The notes: generated by a model from the letters alone, not told the origin. DNA of 64,000 nt from Acidobacteriota bacterium (GCA_003225175.1 QIBA01000057.1:124001-188000), one strand, 5' to 3'. Numbered from the stretch's first letter, positions 34,210 through 43,860 are shown. Numbers and translations: made by a program.

Positions 34210-37188
34210 TCAGAATGCCTGTCCGATCGTTATGAAGTACTGCCATGTTTTGACTCCCGGAGGAGCATTCAAGTTGTAACCGAAGTCCACGCGAACCGGT
34301 CCTACTGGGGTTGCATAGCGGAATCCGAGTCCCACCGTGTTCGTGTACTGACCGTGAAAACCAATCGTGCGGAACACATTGCCGCCGTCGTAGAAGGGAA
34401 CTACTCCGAGTCCTTCCTTCAGCGGCACAGGAATGCGGAACTCGGAATTGACCAAGAACAACTGATTGCCGCCGACGGGCACGGTGATCTTTGAGCAAGT
34501 GTTCGGATCGCTCGGATTTCCGCAGGCCGGGATAACTCGCTGCGGCCCCGCCGCGTTCAGGGCGAATCCGCGCAGAGTATTGCCTCCACCGGTGAAGAAC
34601 TCCTGGCTGAGGGGAACATGTCCGCTAAAGGCAGTGGCAAACCCTGTCCGCACGCTGTTTGCCCAAACGATCTTGCGCTGCGTCATGGTCTTGTAGTATG
34701 CGGTCTGGGCGAGGAACTTTCCGAAATTGAAATTAGAACCCAGAGCCGAAGGATTGAAGTCGGCTTCCCAGGTTTCGTAAAGGCCCTTGTGGGCATCAAG
34801 TTGGAAGTCTCTCGTGTCTCTCACATAAGTAGCCGACAGAGTCGAGAGGCGTACATGGCGATCGGAAGCTGGTACTAAATCGGGAATCAGCAGATTCGTG
34901 AGCCCTGTTTGCGAGTAGTTGTAACGGAGAAACAGATTCGTTGTCTTGTCCTGATTCAGAGGACGTTGTAGCTGCCATCCTGCCTGTCCAATCAGTGAAG
35001 TGAAGATTGGATTCTGCGCATCGTGCTCTCCACCAATATTGAAGCTCGACGCCCAATTGCTCCCGCGGAAGTACGGATCTGTGTACGCGATCTGACCGCG
35101 CTGGTCGAGGCGCGAGCCTAAGGCATTGAAGCTGATTGTCTCGGCTCTGCCCCACAGGTCTTTGCGCGTGTATTGAATCAAAGCCCGCGGTCCATAGAAA
35201 GTCTTCTGGTTGGTCTTGAAGTTCTTATTCAATCCCACGACGGGAAGCCCAGGCAGAGCTACGGTTCCGCTGGGAATGCTGCCGCCACGATTGATTACGT
35301 CGAAACCAAATCCGTAAGTCAGATCGTTCCTCTTCGCCTCGTGGACCTTTACCAGCACATCCTCTTCTGTTTGCGTAGTGATGCGTCGCCTGGGATCGAT
35401 CTCTGCCCAATCGAATACTCCCAGGTTATAGAGCTGAGTCTCGTTGGCGAGCATGTCATCTTCCCGCAGCGGAGCTTCGGGCGAAATGGGAGCGACGCGA
35501 TTGATCAGTGACTGTTGCGTTTCGCCACGGCCCAGAGTCACGACACTGGCGGTTCTGACTTGCGGACCTTCCTCAATAAGGTAGCTGACCTCGAGGCGGT
35601 GCTTATCTTTATCGATTGGCTTTGCTGTTTGCCGGAAGCTGGCATTGAGATATCCGAGTTTCAGGTAATTAGCCATGATGGTATTGCGGTCCTGCTGCGC
35701 GAGCGTCTGAGAATAAGGTTTGCCTGCCGCGAGGTTCAGACCCTTCGGGGCTAATACCGAGAGCGATTGCGTGTCGTTGCCTTCGACGTGCATGGCTTCG
35801 ACGATGTCGCGTTCGCCTTCAACCACTCGGAACGTCAGGGTGATGTTGCCTGCCTGATTGTGGACCTCCGGGGTGACCTTGACGTCGCTGAAGCCATTGG
35901 CCTGATAGACGCGTTGCAGGTTCTTGATGCTGGTGTGGAGCAAATTCTCGCTGTAGCTTCCGTGAGAAAAGATGTGGGCTTTTTTCACCGGCACGTGCTT
36001 GAGCAGGTCGTCTTCTTTTAGCGTCTGGTTGCCGGCGATGTCGACGTCTTTTACTTTGTGTCGCGGTCCTTTCGCGATTTGATAAACGATCGTTTCACCA
36101 TCGGTTTGTTTCTGCGTGTTGACATCTACCTTCGCATCGAAATATCCCTTCGACTGAAAGTGAGAGACCAGGTTCTTGCGACCTTCCTGAATAATTTCGG
36201 GATCGACTCCGACCTGCTGGTACACCGGTAGCAGTTTCCTCTTGGTCCAGCTCCACACATGGCCGCCCTGAACCTTCACGTGATAGAACGGGCCGCTCTG
36301 CACGTTGAACGTGATATCTGCGCGATTGTTGCCGGCGTTGTAATTGGCGGAGATGAGCTTCACCTTGGCATCGAGATGATCTTTGCTCATCAGCGAATTC
36401 TGCAGATAGTTGGTGGCATTCTGGAGAGTTTTCAGTGAGTAGGTCTTTCCTTCACGGATGGCGGCATTGCGCAGCCGCGCACGGAACGAATGAACCTTGG
36501 ATTGGAGAAGAGCTGTGTCTTGCGGAGTGGCTCCAGACAGCGCGACTTTACCAAACTTTGCCTTGCGTCCGAGGTTGATGTCGAAGTAGACGTTGGCGAG
36601 CCCATGGACTCGATCCGTAACAACCCGTGGCTTTACCGTGGACTGAAAATATCCTTCATGTTGCAGGAATCTCTCTAATGCTTTGTGCGCATTGGCTACG
36701 TCGACCGACGTGTAAGGTCCGCGAGGGGGATACTCGGCAACTTGTAACAAACGTGCATACGCAAAGCGCTGTTCCGCTCCCGGAAATGAGTACACACCAA
36801 AGTACACAGCAGGTTCGAGGATAAAGAGTACCCGCACGCCTGCGGGCTCCGGCCGGATCTGGATTTGGACGTCATGGAAGCGGCCTGCACGTTTCAATGC
36901 AGCAACCGTCTCATCCACCTTCGCCTGCGAGAACGGTTGATTTGCTTTCTGTGCGAGAAGGGGGAGCAGGTTGTCTGCTTTCAGTTCGGGCTGTCCAGCG
37001 AGCTCGACAGAAGAGACGTTTTGCCCTTCGTAGGAAGGAAGCACCTCTTGCGTTTGCTGCGATGTGTGAGGTGTTTGCGCCGGCGTCGCGGTTGGTCCGG
37101 TTTGTGCGCAGAAAAACGTCGCGCAAAGAACTACGTCGAAGAGAGCTGCGCGGCGGGAGAGCCAGCCTGAATAGCCGAGAAGAAGCAC
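34210..37188 (-). CDS. Omp85-family outer-membrane assembly protein (BamA/TamA-like)
   Basis: About 992 residues from a GTG at 37188, chosen because it begins a signal-like segment (LLLGYSGWLSRRAALFDVVL...FCAQ); the frame is open to an ATG at 37347, whose extra 53 residues do not look like a signal peptide. Multiple POTRA-type repeats cover ~60-620 (e.g. VKDVDIAGNQTLKEDDLL, EAMHVEGNDTQ). The C-terminal bacterial surface antigen barrel (~650-992) ends ...YFITIGQAF with terminal Phe, the usual signal for outer-membrane insertion. Adjacent tamB-like gene suggests a TAM-type role; the larger POTRA number is unlike E. coli TamA. Confidence 0.88.
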   Translation of the reverse strand: MLLLGYSGWLSRRAALFDVVLCATFFCAQTGPTATPAQTPHTSQQTQEVLPSYEGQNVSSVELAGQPELKADNLLPLLAQKANQPFSQAKVDETVAALKRAGRFHDVQIQIRPEPAGVRVLFILEPAVYFGVYSFPGAEQRFAYARLLQVAEYPPRGPYTSVDVANAHKALERFLQHEGYFQSTVKPRVVTDRVHGLANVYFDINLGRKAKFGKVALSGATPQDTALLQSKVHSFRARLRNAAIREGKTYSLKTLQNATNYLQNSLMSKDHLDAKVKLISANYNAGNNRADITFNVQSGPFYHVKVQGGHVWSWTKRKLLPVYQQVGVDPEIIQEGRKNLVSHFQSKGYFDAKVDVNTQKQTDGETIVYQIAKGPRHKVKDVDIAGNQTLKEDDLLKHVPVKKAHIFSHGSYSENLLHTSIKNLQRVYQANGFSDVKVTPEVHNQAGNITLTFRVVEGERDIVEAMHVEGNDTQSLSVLAPKGLNLAAGKPYSQTLAQQDRNTIMANYLKLGYLNASFRQTAKPIDKDKHRLEVSYLIEEGPQVRTASVVTLGRGETQQSLINRVAPISPEAPLREDDMLANETQLYNLGVFDWAEIDPRRRITTQTEEDVLVKVHEAKRNDLTYGFGFDVINRGGSIPSGTVALPGLPVVGLNKNFKTNQKTFYGPRALIQYTRKDLWGRAETISFNALGSRLDQRGQIAYTDPYFRGSNWASSFNIGGEHDAQNPIFTSLIGQAGWQLQRPLNQDKTTNLFLRYNYSQTGLTNLLIPDLVPASDRHVRLSTLSATYVRDTRDFQLDAHKGLYETWEADFNPSALGSNFNFGKFLAQTAYYKTMTQRKIVWANSVRTGFATAFSGHVPLSQEFFTGGGNTLRGFALNAAGPQRVIPACGNPSDPNTCSKITVPVGGNQLFLVNSEFRIPVPLKEGLGVVPFYDGGNVFRTIGFHGQYTNTVGLGFRYATPVGPVRVDFGYNLNAPPGVKTWQYFITIGQAF

Positions 37189-37430
37189 GATTGTGTCAGA
37201 TGAGAAGAGAAGCTCAGTGTTTGTCTCAGTTCGGCGTGGCGCTTCTCGACTCAATTCGGCGGAGCTGAATCGGGAGAATTCAGCAGCACGCGATTTCGAG
37301 CATCTGCCCCAGCAGACGACCGAATCCAACCTAGGCAAGCCATTCAAAATCCAAAGTGCCGGTATTTCCGACGCAAACGTTTCTTAATCAAAGGAAATTT
37401 CAACTTCTCACTCAAGAGGGATTCCAAGAA

Positions 37431-38141
37431 ATGAAACGAACATGGTTAGCAGCTCCGGTTTTGCTCATGGCATTTGCCTGGGCAGGAGCGCAGACAGCGG
37501 GATCTACAGGATCGACAATGGGCGGAAGCAGCACCAGTGCCGGTCCAAGCACAACAACCAACAGCACAGCCACCATGGGTTCTCAAAACAGCACGGCGGC
37601 GGGTCCGATGGCTCCGGCCGCCAGTCCGTCAACCGGAACTAAGACCAGCAGCACGGCTGGTCAATCCACCAGCGCGAACCCGAGTAGCAGCACGACGGGT
37701 ACATCGAGCGGAATTGGTTCGACGTCCACCAATCAGAACACCACGGTAGGCGCGAGCGGGACCTCAACGACGAATCCGAGCACGACCACCGGCACTTCAG
37801 CAATAACGCCTGGCGCCAGCGGTAACGTCGGCGCAGCTGGGTCCACCGCAGGCTCGACTAGCGCTAACGGGACTTCTGGCACCAGCAATACCACGGGCAA
37901 TATGGGCACAACGGGAACGACCGGTTCCATGACAGGAAGCACCGGAACCGCTGGCACTGCGCCCACGACAAACTGTGCTCAAGTCACTCCAGGAACCTCC
38001 GGCAGCAGCACTGCCACTCAGGGGGCAACTACCGGAACAACTCCAGGGACGGGAACAAATTCGCCCGCAGGGACAAATCAAGCGACGGGAATAAATTCAA
38101 CAAACTGCTCTTCGACGACAAACTCCACGATTCCTCATTAA
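37431..38141 (+). CDS. Exported Ser/Thr/Gly-rich low-complexity protein
   Basis: 236 residues. Signal peptide MKRTWLAAPVLLMAFAWAGAQ, then almost entirely Thr, Ser, Gly, Ala, Asn and Pro in short irregular repeats (STGSTMGGSSTSAGPSTTT, TGTTGSMTGSTGTAGTA). The mature part has only two Cys (NCAQV and NCSST), near the C-terminus. Such composition fits a flexible, possibly glycosylated, secreted or surface polymer; no enzymatic motif is present. AAGAGGG lies ~11 bases before the ATG. Divergent from the TAM operon. Confidence 0.78.
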   Translation: MKRTWLAAPVLLMAFAWAGAQTAGSTGSTMGGSSTSAGPSTTTNSTATMGSQNSTAAGPMAPAASPSTGTKTSSTAGQSTSANPSSSTTGTSSGIGSTSTNQNTTVGASGTSTTNPSTTTGTSAITPGASGNVGAAGSTAGSTSANGTSGTSNTTGNMGTTGTTGSMTGSTGTAGTAPTTNCAQVTPGTSGSSTATQGATTGTTPGTGTNSPAGTNQATGINSTNCSSTTNSTIPH

Positions 38142-38336
38142 AAGGCGGTACGAATGGGTCCGCTCCAGCGTCGCTCTCACGAATGCGCTGGGGCGGCCGG
38201 CCGCTTGTTCCCTGCGTATCTTGACCGGTAACGCAACTTTACTTTCCTTCCATTGTTCACATCTGTAGCATCTGTTGGGGTTGCCACTCCGTTGAGGAAG
38301 TACTGCGCCAAATCACGTTTTGTTGCAGCAAGGTTG

Positions 38337-39164
38337 GTGAGAGGTGGTTTGTGTCTGCTGCTTGCGTGGTTTGCTGGGGTTGCGACATGCTCCGCGTCTG
38401 ATCCGGCCTCTGCCGTTGATTTGAATCGCGGCTTTGAGCAGATGTACAACCTGGACTTTTCTGCTGCGCACCTGACTTTCGCGCAATGGGAGCAAGCGCA
38501 TCCTGATGATCCGATGGGCCCAGTCTCGAATGCAGCGGCATTTCTGTTTGCTGAATTCAATCGGCTGAAGATTTTGGAGTTTGACCTCTTCACGCAAAAC
38601 GAGAAGTTCGAGAAGCGTCCGAAGCTCTCACCAGACCCGTCCGTAAGAGCAGCTTTTGAAAATGAACTTCAGCGCGGCGAACGGATCGCGAGCAAAGTTC
38701 TCGCCAGAGCGCCGAATGATCTGCACGCATTGTTTTCATTAGTGATGATCAACGGCCTGCGCAGTGACTACACGGCGATGATCGAGAAAAAGAACCTCTT
38801 GGCGCTCAGCTACACCAAGAGTTCGCGGGCGATCGCGGAGAAATTGTTAGCTGCCGATCCGTCTTACTACGACGCTTATCTTGCCGTCGGTGTTGAGAAT
38901 TATCTGTTGGGTTTGAATCCCGCTCCGATTCGCTGGATCTTACATATTGGGGGAGCGCAAACCGACAAAGTAGAGGGCCTGGAAAAATTACGCATCACGG
39001 CTGAGAAAGGCCACTACTTCGCCCCCTTCGCTCGCCTGCTGCTGGCGGTCGCAGCGCTGCGTGACAAGGACCGCAACACCGCGCGCGACCTGCTCTCCGC
39101 ACTCTCGCGAGAATTCCCGGGAAACGACTTGTATCGCAAGGAACTCGCTCGGCTTCAACCATAA
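38337..39164 (+). CDS. Exported TPR-like protein
   Basis: 275 residues from a GTG at 38337 that begins a signal peptide (RGGLCLLLAWFAGVATCSA); the frame is open to a TTG at 38253. The mature part is helical with TPR-like pairs: GFEQMYNLDFSAAHLTFAQWEQAHPDDP, SSRAIAEKLLAADPSYYDAYLAVG and FARLLLAVAALRDKDRNTARDLLSALSREFPG. It probably acts as a periplasmic scaffold. No catalytic motif. Similar exported TPR proteins are common in Acidobacteriota. Confidence 0.78.
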   Translation: MRGGLCLLLAWFAGVATCSASDPASAVDLNRGFEQMYNLDFSAAHLTFAQWEQAHPDDPMGPVSNAAAFLFAEFNRLKILEFDLFTQNEKFEKRPKLSPDPSVRAAFENELQRGERIASKVLARAPNDLHALFSLVMINGLRSDYTAMIEKKNLLALSYTKSSRAIAEKLLAADPSYYDAYLAVGVENYLLGLNPAPIRWILHIGGAQTDKVEGLEKLRITAEKGHYFAPFARLLLAVAALRDKDRNTARDLLSALSREFPGNDLYRKELARLQP

Positions 39165-39191
39165 AAGATTTCCTAAGCCACTCCACAAAGA

Positions 39192-39737
39192 TCAAACAGA
39201 CGGATTGAGGAGCTTTTCGATTGCGGCTACTGCTGTGCGCAAGCGTTGTTCGTCTTTCCCGGAGATCAAGGTCCAGCGCAATTCCCGTTCGGTGAGCTCC
39301 TGGCGAAAGCGGTTAGTCATCCATTGCCGCAGGTGCTCGCCGTCGCGTAGCCCATCCTGGGCAAAGGGTATGTCACAGTCAGTGAGCAAGTAGAGGTCAT
39401 GCGTACGCTGTTTGGCGATCTTCTCAACCTCGGGTGACCAAGCTCCCATGTAACGTTCTTGCCAGATGCAGGTGGCAAGCACATCGGTATCGCAAATGAG
39501 CACGCGATTGGCTGTTTTTGCTAGCTGATCTTCGAGTTCGATCTGCTTCTGCGCGATAAGAACGAATTCGTCATTGCGCCACTTGTAATCAAAGAACGCC
39601 TCGCGTCCGACGCTGACTTCGGTATACTCGCGTCCATATTCGGGAACCCAGACCGTTCCGAAATGCTCTGCCAGCTGCTGGGCGAGCGTGGTTTTACCTG
39701 TGGACTCGGCTCCGACAATTGCTACTCGCTTGATCAT
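39192..39737 (-). CDS. NadR-type ribosylnicotinamide kinase (stand-alone P-loop domain)
   Basis: 181 residues. Walker A GAESTGKTT (9-17) follows the first strand; further NadR-kinase blocks are WVPEYGREYTE, DTDVLATCIWQERYMG and DLYLLTDCDIPFAQDGLRDGE. It phosphorylates nicotinamide riboside to NMN. Full NadR proteins also carry an NMN adenylyltransferase domain; that domain is absent here. It overlaps pnuC by 4 bases, which supports the assignment and suggests that uptake and phosphorylation are coupled. Confidence 0.9.
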   Translation of the reverse strand: MIKRVAIVGAESTGKTTLAQQLAEHFGTVWVPEYGREYTEVSVGREAFFDYKWRNDEFVLIAQKQIELEDQLAKTANRVLICDTDVLATCIWQERYMGAWSPEVEKIAKQRTHDLYLLTDCDIPFAQDGLRDGEHLRQWMTNRFRQELTERELRWTLISGKDEQRLRTAVAAIEKLLNPSV

Positions 39738-40327
39738 GCAAGCACTTGTTTACTCTCGGACGCCGGAAGATTCGTCATCCTGCGCTGCCACTCGCGCCAA
39801 CCTGCGATGCACATTGCCAGAAATATCGCGTAGAGCAAGCTGGTCAGATACAGGTGCTTGTAGACGTAGAGGGCAATGTAAATTACGTCAACCGCAATCC
39901 ACCACCACCAGTTCTCGACGACTTTCCGAGTGAGCATGTATTGAGCAGTAAGACTCATGGCCGTTGTGAGTCCGTCCCAGAATGGGACTGTGCTGTTAGT
40001 GTATCGGCGTAAGAGCTCATGGAAGAGGATGGTGCCTGCAGCAGTGAGTGCGACATAAACAAGCATGCCACTTTGCGAGGTGCGACTTATTTTCAGCTCC
40101 GAATGCGCCACCCCGCCACGTAACCAATTCCACCAGCCATAGATCGAGATCGAGATGTAGAACCACTGCAACAGCGAGTCCGCGTACAACCCCGACCGCC
40201 AGAAAACGACGACATAGAAGATGTTATTGGCGATTCCAGCAGGCCAGTTCCAGACGTTCTCCTTCACCTGCAGCCAGACGCAGATTGCTCCGGTAACGAA
40301 TCCCAGAAGCTCGGTCCACTTCACCAT
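39734..40327 (-). CDS. pnuC: Nicotinamide riboside transporter PnuC
   Basis: 197 residues with about seven hydrophobic segments and PnuC hallmarks: WPAGIANNIFYVVVFW, LYADSLLQWFYISISIYGWWNW, and the C-terminal WIAVDVIYIALYVYK. It facilitates diffusion of nicotinamide riboside across the inner membrane; trapping depends on the downstream kinase. First gene of a two-gene operon with the NadR-type kinase. No clear Shine-Dalgarno site before the ATG, so the message may be leaderless or the start imprecise. Confidence 0.92.
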   Translation of the reverse strand: MVKWTELLGFVTGAICVWLQVKENVWNWPAGIANNIFYVVVFWRSGLYADSLLQWFYISISIYGWWNWLRGGVAHSELKISRTSQSGMLVYVALTAAGTILFHELLRRYTNSTVPFWDGLTTAMSLTAQYMLTRKVVENWWWWIAVDVIYIALYVYKHLYLTSLLYAIFLAMCIAGWREWQRRMTNLPASESKQVLA

Positions 40328-40406
40328 TCAGGCAGGCAAGGTTAGCACTCAGACGGACTTGTAGGCAGCTTGGGATGGATTCTGAGTGGGGTAAGCCATT
40401 GATGTA

Positions 40407-40482
40407 TTTTCGTCCCAAAATCGGAATCCCGGACTTCTGAATTTTGTAGCTGCTTTCCGTTTGTAATATTTCTGGACGAAAT
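40407..40482. promoter_or_regulatory. Inverted repeat between pnuC and the TonB-dependent receptor
   Basis: TTTCGTCC (40408-40415, within ATTTTCGTCCCAAAAT) and its reverse complement GGACGAAA (40474-40481, within ATTTCTGGACGAAAT) lie in the divergent intergenic region. They could be paired operator half-sites for either gene. No regulator can be named. Confidence 0.35.
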
Positions 40483-40622
40483 CTGAAAGTTAGTGCCTGA
40501 CAATCAATAGCTTATCGGGGATGATGAATGGTAGGGAGGTTGCAGACATGTAGATCGGCTGTTCTCACTTGGGCAAGAAATTCACCCCGAGAAGAGGGGT
40601 TTGACGATACAGGAGACGGTAC

Positions 40623-43600
40623 ATGCAAAGATTCTCCAGCAGTCTGCGGTTTGTTGCTTTCGGACTCGTTCTGGTTAGTGCCAGCAGCCTGATTGGCCAA
40701 ACGCTGGCGGCCGTGCAAGGTCAGGTAACCGATCCCAGTGGGGCGGTGGTGCCTGGCGCGACAGTAACAGTGACGAACACAGCGACGTCAGTGTCGCAAA
40801 CCACAAGAACTGATTCAAACGGGAATTATCAGGTCCCTGCGCTGCCGGTGGGTGCGTATGACGTTGATGTTCAGGCAGCTGGCCTTGAGAGGCAGCGCGC
40901 AAAAGGCCTCATTCTCGATGTCGGACGAACTGCGGTGCAGAACTTTCAGCTAAAGGTAGCGCAGGCAACTGAGGTAGTGACCGTCGCAAGCGAGATACCC
41001 GTCGTTGAGTCGACAACCATGACGGTGGGTCAAGTCATGGACCCGAAGAATGTGCAGCAGATTCCTCTGAATGGACGCCATTTCGTCGACTTGGGATTCC
41101 TCGTTCCAGGTTCCGTAACGCCGCCAGCCAATGGATTTTTGGCACAGCCGATTCGCGGCCAAGGCTCACTTGCATTCAATACTGCTGGTCAGCGGGAGGA
41201 TGCTGTGAACTTCTTGGTCAATGGCATCAACCTTGCCGATATGACCAATGGTCAGATCACCTTTCAGCCTTCGATTGCGACGCTCGATGAATTTAAGGTC
41301 GATAATTCTACTTACAGCGCAGAATCAGGGCGCAACTCCGGTGCGGTCGTGAATATGGTGACCCGCTCAGGAACGAATAGCTTCCACGGCGAGGCGTTCG
41401 ATTTCATGCGCAACAATTACTTCGACGCGCGAAACTTCTTCAACAAAGTCGGGGCGCCGCAATCGCAATTTATCCGCAACGATTTCGGTGGCGATCTGGG
41501 TGGACCCATCATCAAAAACAAGTTGTTTTTCTATGGTTCGTATGAAGGACTGCGGCAACGGCAGGGAATTACGATTAACCAAACGGTTCTTAATTCCGCT
41601 CAGCGGGCAGCGGCTCTGGCTTCATCTAGCGCGGCAGTGCGGCAACTGGTTCCACTGATTCCTCAAGCCAATGACTCGTCTGGCTCGAAGTTCATTGGCT
41701 CGGCATCGGCTCCGGTGAAACTCGATCAATGGACCGGTGACATCAGCTACAACGTGAGCGAGAAAGACCGGGTACACGGTTATTACGCATTACAGAAAGA
41801 CGTCCGGACGGAACCAACCGACGCCAATGGCGGCAGCACGGTTCCGGGATATGGCGACCAGCGCACCGCCCAACGACAATTGCTAACGGTGGGCGAGAGC
41901 CATGTCTTCAACCCAACGCTTGTCAATGAAGCGCGCCTGGGCTTCAACCGGATCCATATCATTTTCGACGCGATCAACAAAGACGACCCAACCAAGTTCG
42001 GGATCAACAATGGGCGCAGTGGACCCGTCGGCTTGCCTGAAATCAATATTCAGCAAGGGGGATTGGATTTCGGCGGCGTCTCTGGATTTCCGCAGGGACG
42101 CGGCGATCTCACGACCGTGCTCAGCGACACGGTCACTTATCTTCGCAGCCGGCACACTTTCAAATTCGGTTGGGAAGGCCGGCAGGTGAATGACAACGGC
42201 ACGTTCCAGCATGACCTCGGGTTCGTCCAATTCGCGAATACCACCGACTTCATCAACGGCAATGCCTTCCTCTACACCAGCGTCGGAGATGTGACTCCGC
42301 ACTTTGTTCAGCGCGCTCTTGATTTCTTCGCTCAGGACAGTTTCAAGGTCGCCTCCTATCTCACGCTCGAACTTGGGCTGCGCTATGAGTGGAATATGAC
42401 GCCTTTCGAGAAGGACAACCGCTGGGCCGAGTTCCTGCCGAACGGCACTCTGGTTCAGGCTGGCTCGTCCGCCCTGCCATTGCTCTACCAGCAGAACAAC
42501 AAGAACTTTGAGCCCAGACTGGGTTTTGCCTGGGATGTGTTTCATAATGGGAAAACCGTATTGCGCTCTGGCTACGGTTGGGCGGTCGATCAGCCGCTTC
42601 CGATCACGTTCCCGGCGAGCAATCCGCCATTCGTGAGTCCCTCGCGCTTCTCGGGAAGTACCGCCAAGCCTTTCACAAGCTTCGCGACCTTGGCATCCGA
42701 CGCCGCAGCCGCCGGCGCCTCGGTCAATACCGTGGATCAGAACTTCAAGAACGCATACGTGCAGTCCTACAACCTTAATGTCCAGCAGGAGATTTCTCCT
42801 TCGACGGCGATCATGGTCGGATATTTCGGGTCGAAGGGAACGCACCTGCGTCAACAAATCAATTTGAACCAGCCCTTCTACACCAACACGACCACGGGCG
42901 CGCAGTCACGGCCGTTTCCAACGATTGCTGCCAATAGCCCCCTTCTTCCCGGCGCCGCGCTGGGTACCAGTATGACGACTCGGGTAAGTAACGGTAATTC
43001 GAACTACAACGCACTGTGGGCTACGGCAACGCGAAGGCTAGCCAGGAACCTGCAGTTCTCGGCGAACTATACGTGGTCAAAATCGTTGGACTATGCATCG
43101 CAGACCGGATCGGCGGTCGCCGAAAACAGTCTGAACGTGCGCCAGGATTATGGGCTGTCAGACTTCGATGCCAGGCATCGGTTTGTATTCACCAGTCTGT
43201 ACGAACTGCCATTTAAAGGAAACCGCTTCGTCGATGGCTGGCGCATAAGCGGCGTTCTCAGCCTGCAATCGGGAAGTCCGATCTCCTTATTGAATGGCGT
43301 CTCGTCTACGACCTTTACCGGCGTCCCGACCAACAGGCCGGACCAAATCGGACCGGTAACAATCGTCAATCAAATCATCACTTCTGGGTCACAGAGTGGC
43401 CTTATTCAGTGGCTGGCGCCAAATTCAGTATGCGATCCCACCAAGGGCGCATGTGCGGCGGGAACTTCGTATGCGATTCCTGCAGTGCTTGTCTCCAATG
43501 GCGCGACCACGACAACCATCTTTCACTTCGGGAACATGCGACGCAATTCGGTGCCTGGGCCCGATTTCAAGAACTTGGATATGTCGTTAGCTAAGACGAC

Positions 43601-43802
43601 CAGAATCACCGAGCGCCTGCGGCTCGAGCTTCGGGCGGAAGCATTCGACCTAGCCAATCATCCTAACTTTGGTTTCGTCAATTCGACCCGGACTGCAGCT
43701 GCAGGTTCCGCCTCATTCGGGGTAATCAACTCGACTCGCTTCCCAAATGGAGACTCTGGTTCAGCGCGGCAGCTTCAGTTTGCGGCTAAGATGATATTTT
43801 GA
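40623..43802 (+). CDS. TonB-dependent receptor with carboxypeptidase-regulatory-like domain (Oar-like)
   Basis: 1059 residues. Signal peptide (~1-29), then a carboxypeptidase-regulatory-like beta-sandwich (~31-115, VQGQVTDPSGAVVPGATVTVTNT...ALPVGAYDVDVQAAG). A plug-like region follows (~125-260, PLNGRHFVDLGFLVPGS, GQREDAVNFLVNG) and then a large beta-barrel ending LQFAAKMIF with terminal Phe. This architecture, abundant in Acidobacteriota, imports large substrates such as oligosaccharides or peptides; no canonical TonB box was spotted. AGGAGA precedes the ATG. Single gene with its own terminator and no adjacent partner genes. Confidence 0.92.
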   Translation: MQRFSSSLRFVAFGLVLVSASSLIGQTLAAVQGQVTDPSGAVVPGATVTVTNTATSVSQTTRTDSNGNYQVPALPVGAYDVDVQAAGLERQRAKGLILDVGRTAVQNFQLKVAQATEVVTVASEIPVVESTTMTVGQVMDPKNVQQIPLNGRHFVDLGFLVPGSVTPPANGFLAQPIRGQGSLAFNTAGQREDAVNFLVNGINLADMTNGQITFQPSIATLDEFKVDNSTYSAESGRNSGAVVNMVTRSGTNSFHGEAFDFMRNNYFDARNFFNKVGAPQSQFIRNDFGGDLGGPIIKNKLFFYGSYEGLRQRQGITINQTVLNSAQRAAALASSSAAVRQLVPLIPQANDSSGSKFIGSASAPVKLDQWTGDISYNVSEKDRVHGYYALQKDVRTEPTDANGGSTVPGYGDQRTAQRQLLTVGESHVFNPTLVNEARLGFNRIHIIFDAINKDDPTKFGINNGRSGPVGLPEINIQQGGLDFGGVSGFPQGRGDLTTVLSDTVTYLRSRHTFKFGWEGRQVNDNGTFQHDLGFVQFANTTDFINGNAFLYTSVGDVTPHFVQRALDFFAQDSFKVASYLTLELGLRYEWNMTPFEKDNRWAEFLPNGTLVQAGSSALPLLYQQNNKNFEPRLGFAWDVFHNGKTVLRSGYGWAVDQPLPITFPASNPPFVSPSRFSGSTAKPFTSFATLASDAAAAGASVNTVDQNFKNAYVQSYNLNVQQEISPSTAIMVGYFGSKGTHLRQQINLNQPFYTNTTTGAQSRPFPTIAANSPLLPGAALGTSMTTRVSNGNSNYNALWATATRRLARNLQFSANYTWSKSLDYASQTGSAVAENSLNVRQDYGLSDFDARHRFVFTSLYELPFKGNRFVDGWRISGVLSLQSGSPISLLNGVSSTTFTGVPTNRPDQIGPVTIVNQIITSGSQSGLIQWLAPNSVCDPTKGACAAGTSYAIPAVLVSNGATTTTIFHFGNMRRNSVPGPDFKNLDMSLAKTTRITERLRLELRAEAFDLANHPNFGFVNSTRTAAAGSASFGVINSTRFPNGDSGSARQLQFAAKMIF

Positions 43803-43815
43803 GCACTAGCACAGC

Positions 43816-43847
43816 GGCCCAGTCTGGCGGACTGGGCCTTTTCTTTT
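43816..43847 (+). terminator. Rho-independent terminator of the TonB-dependent receptor
   Basis: GGCCCAGTC (43816-43824), a 5-base loop and GACTGGGCC (43830-43838) are followed directly by TTTTCTTTT. Confidence 0.92.
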
Positions 43848-43860
43848 GCGCGAGCGTGAG

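Noticed and set aside
41883-42857. 324-codon minus-strand frame inside the TonB-dependent receptor gene
   Set aside because: Antisense shadow of a conserved receptor; no ribosome site and no recognisable domain.
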